A stretch of 58,830 bases of DNA from Oscillospiraceae bacterium (GCA_009781515.1 WQXY01000014.1:1-58830); one strand, 5' to 3'. Positions 7,901 to 17,800 are shown, counted from the first letter of the stretch. A program made the numbers and translations. The notes: generated from the letters alone by a model not told the origin.

Positions 7901-8117
7901 CGAAAATTATCTCCTTGGTACTTATGGTATTACCTTGCAGCTCGGTGATTTTTTGCTCTGCTGTGTCGAGCATGGCTCCGCATGTTTTAATAAGCCCTAC
8001 ACCTTCTTCAAATAATGTAAGTGACTTGTCGAGAGGCGCATCGCCTTTTTCGAGCAGCTGCACAATCTCGTCAATTCTTGCCGCAGCTTTTTCAAATGTT
8101 AATTCTTCTTTGCTCAT
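7872..8117 (-). CDS. xseB: Exodeoxyribonuclease VII small subunit
   Basis: The 81-residue XseB is the small helical subunit that binds XseA to form the single-strand DNA exonuclease VII. LTFEKAAARIDEIVQLLEKGDAPLDKSLTLFEEGV is the family core, seen here as residues 6-40 in two parts with the PLDKSL motif intact. A second helix (LIKTCGAMLDTAEQKI) follows. The C-terminus is an unusual run of eight aspartates plus glutamate, created by a GATGAC repeat that also forms the start of ispA. AGGAG precedes the ATG by seven bases. It follows xseA by 13 bases. Confidence 0.96.
   Translation of the reverse strand: MSKEELTFEKAAARIDEIVQLLEKGDAPLDKSLTLFEEGVGLIKTCGAMLDTAEQKITELQGNTISTKEIIFDDDDDDDDE
7876..7902. 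repeat. Hexanucleotide repeat read in two frames by xseB and ispA
   Basis: GATGAC is repeated about four times on the minus strand. In the xseB frame it encodes an all-aspartate tail; in the ispA frame it encodes MTMTMT. Because the unit is six bases, slippage would lengthen or shorten both ends without shifting either frame. Confidence 0.85.
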
Positions 8118-8130
8118 ATCTTCGCTCCTG

Positions 8131-9321
8131 TTATTCTACAATGCAGTTTATTTCATCTTTTTGAAGTCTTACTTTCAACAGGTCGCCCTTTGAAACATCG
8201 TGGGCATTTTTTACCACCAAGCCGTCTGCCCTGTGTGCTATTGCATAACCGCGCCCGAGCACTTTGAGGGGGCTCATCGCGTCTATTGCCGCTGCGGCTG
8301 CCGTAAAACGCTGTCTTTGATTTGATATTTTAAAACGTGCCGCAGAGAGAAGTCTTTCGGTGCTGCGGTCGATTTGAACACGCTTGTTGTCTATATAAGC
8401 TTCGGGGCTCTGGAGCACACGTCTGCCTGCTATACTGTCGAGCCGTTGTCTTTGCGACCTTAATTTATGATGTATTGTTTGGTTTAATCTGATATCCGCT
8501 GCTTTGAGCCAGCCGTACACGTCTGCGGCATCGGGAACTGCAAGCTCTGCCGCGTTTGAGGGTGTTGCTGCTCTGACGTCTGCGACAAAGTCTGCAATCG
8601 TCACGTCAGGTTCATGCCCGACTGCCGATATTACGGGTATCTTCGACTTAAATATCGCCCTTGCTACAGTTTCATCATTAAATGCCCAAAGGTCTTCTAT
8701 CGAGCCGCCGCCGCGGCCTGTTATGATAACATCAGCCTCGCCGATTTTGTTAGCCTGCTCAATTGCCGAAACTATTTCGGGCGGCGCTTCAATACCTTGC
8801 ACCCGCACCGGCATTATGACTACTTCACTCATTTTCCAGCGGCTGCCGAGAACCCTTATAATATCTTGCACCGCCGCTCCTGCGGGTGATGTTATGACGG
8901 CGATTTTTCGGGGAAATCTCGGAAGCGGTTTTTTGTGAATTTCGTCAAAGAGCCCTTCCTTGTAAAGCTTTTCTTTGAGCTGCTCAAAAGCGACATACAG
9001 GTCGCCAATTCCGTCGGGGGTTATTTCGCTCACATAAAGCTGATAAAGACCGTCTCTGGGATATACCGATACTTTTCCGAAAGCAACAACCGACATTCCG
9101 TTTTCGGGCTTAAAGCGGAGCTTTATTGCGCTGCCTTTAAACATCACGCATTTGAGTGAGCCTTCGGTGTCTTTCATTGTAAAATAATGATGTCCGGACG
9201 GGTATACCTTGTAATTTGACAGTTCACCTTTGACGTATACACCTGAAATGACATCATCTGCATCGAGTATGCGTTTTATGTAGTTATTGAGCTGAGTGAT
9301 TGTAAAGATTTTTTCAGCCAT
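8131..9321 (-). CDS. xseA: Exodeoxyribonuclease VII large subunit
   Basis: XseA (396 residues) is the catalytic subunit of exonuclease VII, which degrades single-stranded DNA in repair. An N-terminal OB fold spans about residues 1-100 (FTITQLNNYIKRILDAD, YFTMKDTEGSLKCVMFKG). The catalytic region carries AVITSPAGAAVQDI, the glycine-rich GRGGGSIEDLWAFNDE and SAVGHEPDVTIADFVAD with the conserved acidic and histidine residues. A coiled-coil region and the C-terminal LGRGYAI block follow. It overlaps the end of nusB by eight bases. Confidence 0.97.
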   Translation of the reverse strand: MAEKIFTITQLNNYIKRILDADDVISGVYVKGELSNYKVYPSGHHYFTMKDTEGSLKCVMFKGSAIKLRFKPENGMSVVAFGKVSVYPRDGLYQLYVSEITPDGIGDLYVAFEQLKEKLYKEGLFDEIHKKPLPRFPRKIAVITSPAGAAVQDIIRVLGSRWKMSEVVIMPVRVQGIEAPPEIVSAIEQANKIGEADVIITGRGGGSIEDLWAFNDETVARAIFKSKIPVISAVGHEPDVTIADFVADVRAATPSNAAELAVPDAADVYGWLKAADIRLNQTIHHKLRSQRQRLDSIAGRRVLQSPEAYIDNKRVQIDRSTERLLSAARFKISNQRQRFTAAAAAIDAMSPLKVLGRGYAIAHRADGLVVKNAHDVSKGDLLKVRLQKDEINCIVE

Positions 9322-9769
9322 TTGGCTCTACCTCTTCGCGTGAAAAGCTTCCCAAAATACCGTTGATAAAAGCGCAGGTTTCAGGGGGCTCATAGTGCTT
9401 TGCCAGTTCAATCGCTTCGTTTATTGCAACCTTGTCGGGAACGTCCGGCATGTAGAGAACCTCATACATGGCTGTTTTCATTATTGCTGCGGCGGTTCTT
9501 GATATTCTGCCGAATTTCCAGCCGATTGAATATTTTTCTATGTAACCGTCAAGCTCGGCGGCACGGTTCGAAACACCCGTCACAATTTGCGTAATATAGG
9601 CAAGCTGCTTTTTGCTCGGAAAATCCTTGTAGAGTTCGTCTTCCTCACTGAGCGTTTTGTAGTACTCTTCATTAAATAAATGCTCGATTATTTCCTCGGG
9701 ACCCGACGGATTTTCGGACAGTGCAAAGCACAGCCTGACGGCAATTTCCCTTGCTATGGCTCTTTTCAT
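9314..9769 (-). CDS. nusB: Transcription antitermination factor NusB
   Basis: NusB (151 residues) binds boxA RNA together with S10 in rRNA antitermination. The all-helical fold is evident: the N-terminal AREIAVRLCFALSE helix, the arginine-rich IGWKFGRISRTAAAIMKTA segment and the signature VAINEAIELAKHY followed by CAFINGILGSF. It overlaps the Asp23 gene by four bases (ATGA type) and xseA by eight, as expected in this conserved operon. Confidence 0.95.
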   Translation of the reverse strand: MKRAIAREIAVRLCFALSENPSGPEEIIEHLFNEEYYKTLSEEDELYKDFPSKKQLAYITQIVTGVSNRAAELDGYIEKYSIGWKFGRISRTAAAIMKTAMYEVLYMPDVPDKVAINEAIELAKHYEPPETCAFINGILGSFSREEVEPNG

Positions 9770-10149
9770 ACCTGTTGTTTCGCTTTTTTGAGTGATACAC
9801 CACAGATATGGATATTCACCGTGCTGACCTTGATGCCGATTGCTTCTTCAATGGCGGTTATAACAGCCTTTTGCACAACGGCGCCTACTTCGCTCACCGA
9901 ATAGCCAAGCTCGGCAATAAAGGAGACGTCAAGTGCAATGTTGTCGCCGTCGATTGAAACCTTAACACCTCTTGATATGCCTTTTTTTCCGCTGACGGTT
10001 GTCAGCTCTCTGCCCGGTGACTGATAAAGCCCGTGCACACCGTCAACATCAACTGCTGCCGCTGCCGCAATGACTGCCACAACGTTCTGACAGATGTTTA
10101 TGCTTCCTTTTTCGTCGGAGCTTCTAATATATCCTTTACTTTCAGCCAT
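9766..10149 (-). CDS. Asp23/Gls24 family protein (YqhY-like)
   Basis: The 127-residue protein belongs to the Asp23 family, small proteins tied to envelope homeostasis; in Bacillus the yqhY member lies just before nusB and affects fatty-acid synthesis. The family core is seen in GSINICQNVVAVIAAAAAVDVDGV (two adjoining parts), SRGVKVSIDGDNIALDVSF and a C-terminal VNIHICGVSL strand. GGGAG precedes the ATG. It is the first gene of the operon; a good sigma-A promoter lies at 10180-10208. Confidence 0.92.
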   Translation of the reverse strand: MAESKGYIRSSDEKGSINICQNVVAVIAAAAAVDVDGVHGLYQSPGRELTTVSGKKGISRGVKVSIDGDNIALDVSFIAELGYSVSEVGAVVQKAVITAIEEAIGIKVSTVNIHICGVSLKKAKQQV

Positions 10150-10168
10150 TATTTTTCTCCCTGTTTGT

Positions 10169-10208
10169 TTAGTCGACTAATAATATCACATCAGCTTTAG
10201 AACTTCAA
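10169..10208 (-). promoter_or_regulatory. Promoter of the asp23-nusB-xse-ispA operon with palindrome at the start site
   Basis: Minus strand TTGAAG (10203-10208), 17-bp spacer, TATTAT (10180-10185). The perfect palindrome TTAGTCGACTAA (10169-10180) covers the expected start site and could be an operator. The Asp23 ATG follows 19 bases later. Confidence 0.75.
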
Positions 10209-10210
10209 GT

Positions 10211-12142
10211 TCACTTATCACTCACCAAAATGTGGTTTTTACCTGCTTTTAATGTTGAAATCGGCCCTGCAACCGTCGGACTTATTGCACAAATATCAAA
10301 ATAATCTGTGTCGAGTATAAGCGGGCTGCCGTCGGGGTTTTCAAAATCGGCATCAACAATTCGCACACGTCCGAGTGTGGCAGTGTCATGCGGCTTTGAA
10401 GTGAAGCTTTCAAAATTATCGGGCATTGTTATTTTAAGGAATACCTTACCGTCTTCCTTTTCAATTGCAAAACCCGCGTCAAAACTGCCGCAGTCGAGCT
10501 TATCTTGTTCCTTTTCAAAAGCGACAGCCCCGTTTGTGTAAACATTATCCGAGATAAAAACGGGCTGCTTTGTTTTCATAAACTCCCCGTGGTCGCACGG
10601 CTGCTGCGCGTCAACTATGTCTATAAACTCCTCAAGTGATGTGGTATGCCCGTCAAAGCCTGCAGTACCGACCATTTCGTCTGTCTGCCCTCCGACAAAT
10701 ATGTTTTGGAAATATCTGTCATCACCGCCGAAGGTTGCCGAAAACCCTGCAACCTCAGTGCTGTGTGGTGCGTGATACGGTGTGGAGCGGTCGGTTGAAA
10801 AACGCAGTGCAAACTTTCCTGCAAACAGGTTGTGTACATATGCCATACCTTGTGCGTCATTATGAAGTGCATATTTTGAACCGAAAATGTTGTAGTCAAT
10901 CAGTGACGGACCGTGCGAAACCTCCATAAACAGGTCACGGTTATTGTGATAGAGCAGATTTTTGCTAATTCTTGTTCCCTGCGCCTGCCAGTCCATCCAG
11001 ATACCGAGCGAGCAGTCGTGGATATGATTGTTATGTATTTGCACATCTATCGGAGCATGGAGCTTAATGCCTGCGATTTCATGCCCGTAAAACTCACGGC
11101 GAATTGCAATGTTGTAGATATGATTTCCGTAGATTTCGCTGAACACACAGCCCAAATGACCGACTATTCCGTTTTGTCCGCAGTCGTGTATTACATTGTT
11201 TCGGATAATATGCGAGCCGATTTTTTCTTTGGACCAGCCGATTTTCCGTGCCTTAAAGACTGCCTCAAGCTGATATTGATAACCCGGCTTGTCCTTGCGG
11301 AAAGTGCGCTCATTATTGCCTGTTGAAGCTTCCTTGCCTATGCTGACGGCGCTGCATTTTGCATCGTGAATAATGTTGTTTTCAATTATCCAGCCTTTAC
11401 TCCAGTGAGCGCCGATAAGACCGGGCTGGTCGGCTGTCGGCGGGGTCCACGGGGTTGCCGCCTGTGCCATTTCAAAACCGCTGACCGTTATATAGTCTAT
11501 GCCTGCCGTTTCGGGATAAAAGCAGCACTTGCGGACATTTATTTCTACAAGACTTGTGTTCGGGTCGGCATCGTGGAAATTTGCGGTTATTTGCGTGTTT
11601 TCTTCATCTACCGTACCAAACCACAGATATTTTGTCTGTTCTTTATTTAGTATCGGGACTGTTTCATTCGTCCAGTGGTCAAGTGTTGTTTCGCGTATCT
11701 CGGGCTTAAAAACATGGCTGTAGCTGTCTGCTTCATACAAGGACATGCCGTCTAAATACACATCGCCGAGATGTGCCGAGCGGCCTTGCGGATAGAGCAG
11801 CCAGTCGCCGATAACAGTTTCAAAATATGGGTTGAAGTCTCCAAAAAATGTGTTTGGCAGTGTAACTTTCCAGACGCCGCCCTCCACTTTTTCCCAGTTT
11901 GTAATACGCTCCGAGCCTTTGATGACGACCTTTTCACCATCCGCCGCTTTGTAGGTTATCCGTCGCACATTACTGAGCCCCGGATTTTTGGGTCTCACCC
12001 ACTCTCTATACTCACCCTCGTGAACAATAATCGTGTCACCCGCACGGGCAATGCTTGCCGCCGCACTTATTGTAAGCAGCGGGTTTTCTTTTGTACCGAG
12101 ATTTGTGTCTTTTCCGGTTTTAGAAACATGATAAGTTTTCAT
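10211..12142 (-). CDS. Right-handed parallel beta-helix protein (DUF1565-like)
   Basis: The 643-residue protein opens with YHVSKTGKDTNLGTKENPLLT, typical of the DUF1565 head of beta-helix polysaccharide-active proteins (seen here as residues 4-24 in that order). From about residue 230 to 480 come repeated NxI-type rungs (IIENNIIHDAKCSAV, IIRNNVIHDCGQNGI, VQIHNNHIHDCSLGI, RISKNLLYHN), the hallmark of a pectate-lyase-like beta-helix. A beta-rich C-terminal domain follows. There is no signal peptide, so it would act in the cytoplasm on imported sugar pieces, perhaps as a glycoside hydrolase of the GH141 type or a lyase; substrate unknown. Its 3' end lies two bases from the asp23 promoter. Confidence 0.75.
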   Translation of the reverse strand: MKTYHVSKTGKDTNLGTKENPLLTISAAASIARAGDTIIVHEGEYREWVRPKNPGLSNVRRITYKAADGEKVVIKGSERITNWEKVEGGVWKVTLPNTFFGDFNPYFETVIGDWLLYPQGRSAHLGDVYLDGMSLYEADSYSHVFKPEIRETTLDHWTNETVPILNKEQTKYLWFGTVDEENTQITANFHDADPNTSLVEINVRKCCFYPETAGIDYITVSGFEMAQAATPWTPPTADQPGLIGAHWSKGWIIENNIIHDAKCSAVSIGKEASTGNNERTFRKDKPGYQYQLEAVFKARKIGWSKEKIGSHIIRNNVIHDCGQNGIVGHLGCVFSEIYGNHIYNIAIRREFYGHEIAGIKLHAPIDVQIHNNHIHDCSLGIWMDWQAQGTRISKNLLYHNNRDLFMEVSHGPSLIDYNIFGSKYALHNDAQGMAYVHNLFAGKFALRFSTDRSTPYHAPHSTEVAGFSATFGGDDRYFQNIFVGGQTDEMVGTAGFDGHTTSLEEFIDIVDAQQPCDHGEFMKTKQPVFISDNVYTNGAVAFEKEQDKLDCGSFDAGFAIEKEDGKVFLKITMPDNFESFTSKPHDTATLGRVRIVDADFENPDGSPLILDTDYFDICAISPTVAGPISTLKAGKNHILVSDK

Positions 12143-12162
12143 AATAGCTCCTTTCGTCCATT

Positions 12163-12195
12163 CGTCATCGCGAGCCGTTAGGCGTGGCGATCCAG
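12163..12195. repeat. Dispersed palindromic repeat, copy 2 (inverted)
   Basis: CGTCATCGCGAGCCGTTAGG continuing CGTGGCGATCCAG: reverse orientation of the unit at 1273. It lies 20 bases upstream of the beta-helix gene. Confidence 0.85.
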
Positions 12196-12221
12196 ATGAC
12201 GTATTTTGTGAGTTTGTATTA

Positions 12222-12488
12222 TTAACCTGCTCCGATTATAGGGAGCACTTCGATAATATCACCTTGTTTAAGCTTTGTATTCAAGCCGCCCGTCGCTTTG
12301 ACGCTCGCCGCATTTACAAGCACAAGCCATGTTTCGCCGCCGAGTATAAGTTGCTTGAAGTCTTCGCCGAAGCTTTTCGCAAGCTCATTAATCAAAGCAT
12401 GTAAATCAGGGCAGCACTTTGGATCCATATTCACAGATACCATGCCGCCCGTGTATTTAAGTGCGCTGCCGTAAAATTTAACTTTCAT
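12222..12488 (-). CDS. MoaD/ThiS-family protein of the AOR operon
   Basis: The 88-residue product has the ubiquitin-like fold of sulfur carriers used to build the pterin dithiolene of Mo/W cofactors: MKVKFYG at the start, a helix LHALINELAKSFG, and KLKQGDIIEVLPI before the C-terminus. Such genes commonly follow aldehyde ferredoxin oxidoreductase genes. I chose ATG 12488, which overlaps the AOR stop by 11 bases, over the longer frame that starts inside AOR. The tail is odd: it ends GAG rather than the usual GG, keeping the last glycine but with alanine before it. Whether it can still be thiocarboxylated is unclear. Confidence 0.85.
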   Translation of the reverse strand: MKVKFYGSALKYTGGMVSVNMDPKCCPDLHALINELAKSFGEDFKQLILGGETWLVLVNAASVKATGGLNTKLKQGDIIEVLPIIGAG

Positions 12489-14250
12489 CTGAATTTTCGG
12501 CAAGCAGCAAATCACTCTTTGCCGCATATTTTCTAATCATAGATTTAGCGACGGCTTCGTCAAGCATACCGTTCATGCTTGGCGTTTCAAAGAAACGCTT
12601 GGGAAGCTTAACGCCCTTTTGCTGAAAACCGAGTGCTTTTTTTATCTGCAGTTTTGTTTTATACACACGCCTGCCGATTTCCGTCAGTTCTTCATTTGTA
12701 AGCTCAAAACCTATGGAGTCAAGTGCGTCGAGTATTGTTTGACGGTCGTATATTTTTCTGGCAAAAAGGCACATTATGAGCGAGTTTGTCATGCACCGCT
12801 CACATTCCTCGGCAAAAATCATATCGACCAATTTATCCTCGTCAAATTCTTCCATGCTCTGGTCGAAGCTGTAGCCTCCGTTGTCAAGGTGAGAGTGCCT
12901 TGCTCCGACAGCCGCTCCGATGAGCGAGCCGTAGCCTGTGTGGTAGCCTGCCATTTCGTTGCCCGCAACATGCATGGCAAAATCCTCACCGCCGTATATT
13001 GACGATGCGTGGCGCGAGCCTTTTCCGAGTGCCTGATAAAATGAGTTTGTGCCCGTTGCAAGGTATTCTATTGCTTTTCTGTATTCCTCGGCTTTTCCAA
13101 ATCGAAGCTTAACAAGGGTTTCGGCTTCCGTGATATAGCCTTTTTCCAAAGCCTCCGTTGCCCAGCCGAGGCAGACGCCCGTACTCATTGCGTCAAGTCC
13201 AAGCTCCTCAACCTCGTGGATTAGAGAGATGATAGCATCTGTATTTGCCACACCGAGAAATGTTCCGAGTGCAAAAATCAGTTCATAGTCGTAGGAAACG
13301 CTGATTGCTTCATATTCATGCCCTTTGTCAAACTCGCGGCGGTACATGCCGATGTGGATACAGCCGACGGGGCATCCCGTGCAGGACATCTTCCGCACAA
13401 GGTTTTTTTGTGCAAATGACTCGCCGCAAATACGCCCTGCTTCTTCAAAAGAGCCCGAGCGCATGTTGCGTGTCGGTAAGCCTCCGCTTTTGTTGAGAGG
13501 CATGATGTTTTCGGGTGTTCCCGCATCGTGATATTTTGCCATGTATTCGGTTGCCGTGCACTTTTTATACAGCTCCTGATAGAGTTTTATGTATTTTTTG
13601 TGGTTCAAAATAGGAATTGAGCGGTTGCCGTAAATTGAGATTGCTTTGAGGTTTTTTGAACCCATGCAAACACCGAGCCCCATGCGTCCGAAATGGCGGT
13701 AGGTATCAACCGTTGCACATGCAAAGGATACGCCGTTTTCGCCGGAGGGTCCGATGTATACTATAGAACGCTTGCCGTCCGCATGTCCTGCATGACGCTC
13801 TTTTTCACGTATGTACTGACCGACCTCACTGACGTTGAGCCCCCAAATTGCACGGGCGTCTTTAACGGTGACGTTGTTTGTGGATATGCTCAGATAGCTG
13901 TGTTTTTTTGCCTTGCCCGTGATAACGAGGGCGTCATATCCCGCCATGAGCATGGTCATTCCCATGCGGGCTCCCGCGTAGCTTTCGCCGAGCTCGCCCG
14001 TCAGAGGGGATACAAACATCGCGACGGTTTTGGTCAAAACGGGAAATACATATGTCCCCGCTCCGATGGCAAAAACAATTGGCTGCTCTGCGTCCATAGG
14101 CTTGCAGTCGGATTTTATGTTTTCGAGCAGAAGCTTGCTTGCAACGCCGACGCCGCCGAGGTATTTAAGTAAATCCTCACGCTGTTCGATGCGGATTTTT
14201 TCTGTCTCAAGGTCAATATATAAAACTCTGATGAACTTTTCGTTTAACAC
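12478..14250 (-). CDS. Aldehyde ferredoxin oxidoreductase (tungsten-type)
   Basis: AOR oxidises aldehydes to acids, passing electrons to ferredoxin, with a tungsten bis-pterin centre and one [4Fe-4S] cluster. The 590 residues fit the family. Domain 1 holds the cofactor-binding stretch (YAGARMGMTMLMAGYDALVI, residues 91-110). The cluster ligands CxxCxxxC are C290, C293 and C297 in SCTGCPVGCIH, with the fourth cysteine expected in NSLIMCLFARK near the C-terminus. Start is GTG at 14250 with AAGGAG upstream. A four-cluster type ferredoxin gene lies 19 bases upstream and a MoaD-like gene overlaps downstream, so electron carrier, enzyme and a cofactor-related protein form one operon. Confidence 0.93.
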   Translation of the reverse strand: MLNEKFIRVLYIDLETEKIRIEQREDLLKYLGGVGVASKLLLENIKSDCKPMDAEQPIVFAIGAGTYVFPVLTKTVAMFVSPLTGELGESYAGARMGMTMLMAGYDALVITGKAKKHSYLSISTNNVTVKDARAIWGLNVSEVGQYIREKERHAGHADGKRSIVYIGPSGENGVSFACATVDTYRHFGRMGLGVCMGSKNLKAISIYGNRSIPILNHKKYIKLYQELYKKCTATEYMAKYHDAGTPENIMPLNKSGGLPTRNMRSGSFEEAGRICGESFAQKNLVRKMSCTGCPVGCIHIGMYRREFDKGHEYEAISVSYDYELIFALGTFLGVANTDAIISLIHEVEELGLDAMSTGVCLGWATEALEKGYITEAETLVKLRFGKAEEYRKAIEYLATGTNSFYQALGKGSRHASSIYGGEDFAMHVAGNEMAGYHTGYGSLIGAAVGARHSHLDNGGYSFDQSMEEFDEDKLVDMIFAEECERCMTNSLIMCLFARKIYDRQTILDALDSIGFELTNEELTEIGRRVYKTKLQIKKALGFQQKGVKLPKRFFETPSMNGMLDEAVAKSMIRKYAAKSDLLLAENSDES

Positions 14251-14269
14251 TTATCTCGCTCCTTATACA

Positions 14270-14674
14270 TCATACATCAATAAGCTGCAGGCAGTCGTGG
14301 GGGCAGTATCTTGTGCAGATGCCGCAATGATGGCAGATTATCGGGGTTTGTGTTTCTTCGTCAAAATTTACGGCATTGACTATACATGCCTCTTCACATT
14401 GACGGCAGCCGATGCATTTGTCCGCTTTGAGCAAAACTCCTCCGCCGTCGCGAAGCACAAGGGCGTTACTCGGGCATACTTCCATACATGCGGGTTTTGA
14501 GCAGCCGAGACACACAATCGCAACAAAATTGCTCGACATGCCACCTGTTGTTCGGACTCTGATTGCACTTTTAATGAGCGAGTGATTTTTTTGATTAAAA
14601 GACGCACACACAAGCATACAGGTGAAGCAGCCGAGGCATTTTTTCATTTCCTTTGAACGCAGAATTTTTGGCAT
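14270..14674 (-). CDS. 4Fe-4S ferredoxin subunit of the AOR operon
   Basis: The 134-residue protein is a polyferredoxin of the HycB/AOR-electron-transfer kind. Cysteine sets are KKCLGCFTCMLVC (near residue 12), IVCLGCSKPACMEVCP (near 54), KCIGCRQCEEAC (near 86) and ICHHCGICTRYCP (near 115), enough for up to four [4Fe-4S] clusters. It probably hands electrons between AOR and ferredoxin or another redox partner. AGGAG lies about ten bases ahead of the ATG. It is the first gene of the three-gene operon. Downstream of 14674 only palindromic repeats separate it from the sensor kinase gene, which ends at 14850. Confidence 0.92.
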   Translation of the reverse strand: MPKILRSKEMKKCLGCFTCMLVCASFNQKNHSLIKSAIRVRTTGGMSSNFVAIVCLGCSKPACMEVCPSNALVLRDGGGVLLKADKCIGCRQCEEACIVNAVNFDEETQTPIICHHCGICTRYCPHDCLQLIDV

Positions 14675-14704
14675 CTGTTTTTGCTCTCCTACTTATTATC
14701 CATG

Positions 14705-14734
14705 CGTCATCGCGAGCGTAGCGTGGCGATCCAG
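14705..14734. repeat. Dispersed palindromic repeat, copy 3 (inverted)
   Basis: CGTCATCGCGAGCGTAGCGT continuing GGCGATCCAG; same unit as at 12163. It pairs with the oppositely oriented copy 18 bases away. Confidence 0.85.
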
Positions 14735-14752
14735 ACACTGCACTAACATAAT

Positions 14753-14812
14753 CCGGATTGCCGCGTCGCGTAAGTCTCGCAAGCGAGACTTGTGCTCCTC
14801 GCAATGACGGCA
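14753..14812. repeat. Dispersed palindromic repeat, copy 4, with nested hairpin
   Basis: Starts CCGGATTGCCGCG and ends CTCGCAATGACGGC. Its centre is expanded by a perfect small palindrome AAGTCTCGCAAGCGAGACTT (14772-14791), a variant not seen in the other copies. Confidence 0.8.
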
Positions 14813-14849
14813 ACGTTAGTATAACTATATCATAAATATTAAGTTATGT

Positions 14850-17800
14850 CTAACTCAAGGTGTCCCTCAGTTTGGTGAGTTCGTCCATGGCGGCTTTGTA
14901 GTTAATGTCTTCTATTTGCCGCACAAGCTCCTGTGCTCCTTCAATCATCAACACCTCATCAAGCATCTCCATACATTCGGTGCTGTGGCTGGCGAGGAGC
15001 GGCTCAAGCTTGTCTAATATCTCAAGTGCCTTATCCGTATCAATGCTTCCGGGTTTTGCTTTTGTTTCAACTGCGCTCAGCATGGGAGTGAGCTTGTCTA
15101 AAACCTTTGTCAGCTCTTCCTCAAGCAGCTCAAGCTGCTCGTCTGTGACAGCAATCGCACCGCCGCTGAGCATATCCTCGACACCTGCAGCAGTTGTCTG
15201 CAAGGTCTTTTCACCTATTTGTCCGGCGTTACTTTTGAGCGTATGAACCAATCTGTGAGCGAGCTTGGCATCATCGTCGGCAATCGCTTTTTTAACGTCG
15301 GCAAAGGTTGTCTGATTGTTCTTTACGAAATATACCTGCAGTACTTTCAAGGTGTTTTCGTCAATTATAATTTGCTGTTGCTTGTCTATTGCGGAATATC
15401 CCACAACCGGCAGGTATTTCGCCAAACATCTCCACAGCTCCTGTGAGCTAAAGGGTTTTCCGAGACAATCAGGCATTCCGCTGTTTTCGTAACTTTCCAA
15501 ATCATCTGACATAATGTTTGCCGTTAGGGCTATAATCGGTGTTTCCACACCTAATTTTTTGATTTCGGAAACCGCTTCAAGACCATCCATTACAGGCATA
15601 TGAATATCCATAAATATGAGGTCAAACATTTTTTCTTTTCGCAGTAAACGTCCTTTAATAATTGAAACACTTTCGTACCCGTTATTTGCCACAACGTTTT
15701 TAATTCCCACGCGTTCCAAATGGTCGCATATAACCTGCTGGTTTAGTCTGTTGTCTTCACAAACTAAAATCTCACCTTTGAAGTTCGGTCTTTCAAAATC
15801 ATTAACAAACATCTCCTGCTCGGACATAACAATATCGTCATCGGCAATCGTATCAAATATTATGTCAAAGCTGAACTTACTGCCTACACCAACGGTGCTC
15901 TCAACTATGAGTCTGCTGTTCATAAGCTCAATAATATTTTTTGTGATTGTAAGTCCAAGTCCCGTGCCGCCGAATTTGCGGGCAATGCTGTCATCGCCTT
16001 GTGTAAAGGAGTCGAAAATTCTTCTCACCTGTTCGGGGTTCATGCCGATGCCTGTGTCTTTTATTTCAAAGCCCACGGTTACAGTGTTTTCGGTATGTTC
16101 TTTAATCGATGCCCCCAAGCTGACTGTTCCGACATTTGTAAATTTGATTGCATTTGAGAGCAGGTTAATAAGAGCTTGCCTGAGGCGGTTCGGGTCGCCG
16201 AGCAGCTTTTTACCGACCGACGGCTCGGCATGGCAATAAAGCGCAATGCCTTTTTCTTCAATGAGCGGGGCAATTGTCGAGCGGCATGTTTCAAAAACAT
16301 CGGACAAATCGAAGGCAATATGCTCAAGCTCAAGTTTATCTGCTTCGATTTTTGAAATGTCGAGTATGTCGTTTATGATGCTAAGAAGCCACTCTGCACT
16401 GCTTTGGATATTTCTCAGATAGTTTTGAGTTCTTTGAGGATTTTCAGCATCCTGTGCAAGCTCCGCAAACCCTATGATACTGTTCATGGGCGACCTGATT
16501 TCATGGCTCATGTTTGCAAGGAAACGGCTCTTTGCTTTAGACGCACTTCTCGCTTCCGCTGTTCGCTCGATAACTAATTTTTCAAGGCGTTTTTCTTCAT
16601 TGCTGTTTCTGATAAATATTACAATAAGCAGAATTATTGCAAGTACGGTCAAAACACCCGAACTTATCAGCCACGGCTGTTGCGCCTCCGCCTCCGACTC
16701 GGCAAGTTTAGCGCGGTAGTCGTAGGTTTTTCTCATCCACGCGTCGGCAATTCCGCTTGTATCGCTCAAGGTCAGAGCTTTGTCAATGATTGAGCGTAAA
16801 TGCTCATGCTCTACGTTATAGCCAAAACGGCTTTCAATCGGCTGAGAGAATATAAGATTTGCCTTATACCCGACAAGCTCCTGCAGGTGAGTAAGGTGCA
16901 TAAGTCTTCTCTGGGTTGTCATAACCATGTCAACCTCGCCCTCACGCAAGGCTGCAAAAGCAAGGTCGATGCCCTCATACTCCACGGTATTTCTGTGGTT
17001 CGGAAACCAGCGCTCAAACATCGCCGTAAAAGTAGTGCCTCTGGCAACACCGACCGTCAGGTGCTGAATATCATTTACCGTAATATCGGGGTAATCCGCT
17101 CTTGATACAAGGGCAAAATAATCATCAAGTATTTTTGTCTCCGACCACAGGAAAAGACCTTCGCGCTCTTTTGTCCATGTGAGCTCCGGAACAATAAATA
17201 TTTCCCCTTTGATAAGCATCTCCTGCATTGCGGGCCACTGGGTAAACTCATTATGAACTACATTAAACTGCAGACCCGTAAGTTTTGCCACCTCGTCGAG
17301 CAGGTCGAAATAAACACCCTGCCACTCGCTATGCCTCGGGTGGAAAAAGCTGAGCGGATAGTTGCTGTTAAATGCCGCAATCGGAATGACCGGATTGTCA
17401 TTGATGTAAGCTTCTTCTTCGTCTGTGAGCCATACTGACATTTTGTGCAGACGGAAATCCTGATAGCCTTTGTCGTATAAATAGCTCAGATGCGGCATTA
17501 GAGCGCCGCTTTGCTGTGCTTTTTTAATAACGGATATAATAGGCTCAAGCTGCTCATTTGCAGTTGCAATGGATACGGGATTAAAAATAAGCGGTGTAAA
17601 GTCCTCTATAATCAAATCATCATAGTCCATAAAGAGTGCTTCTGTTGTGTGAACAGTGACATAAGCATCGGCATATCCGTTTATGAGCAACTCATGCACT
17701 TCTAAGGAGTCATTTATCCACACAGGCTCATAGGAGCTCGGGTCAATAACCTTTGAAACAGCCGCTTCATGCGGTGTGCCCGCGACAAATGCATACCTGA

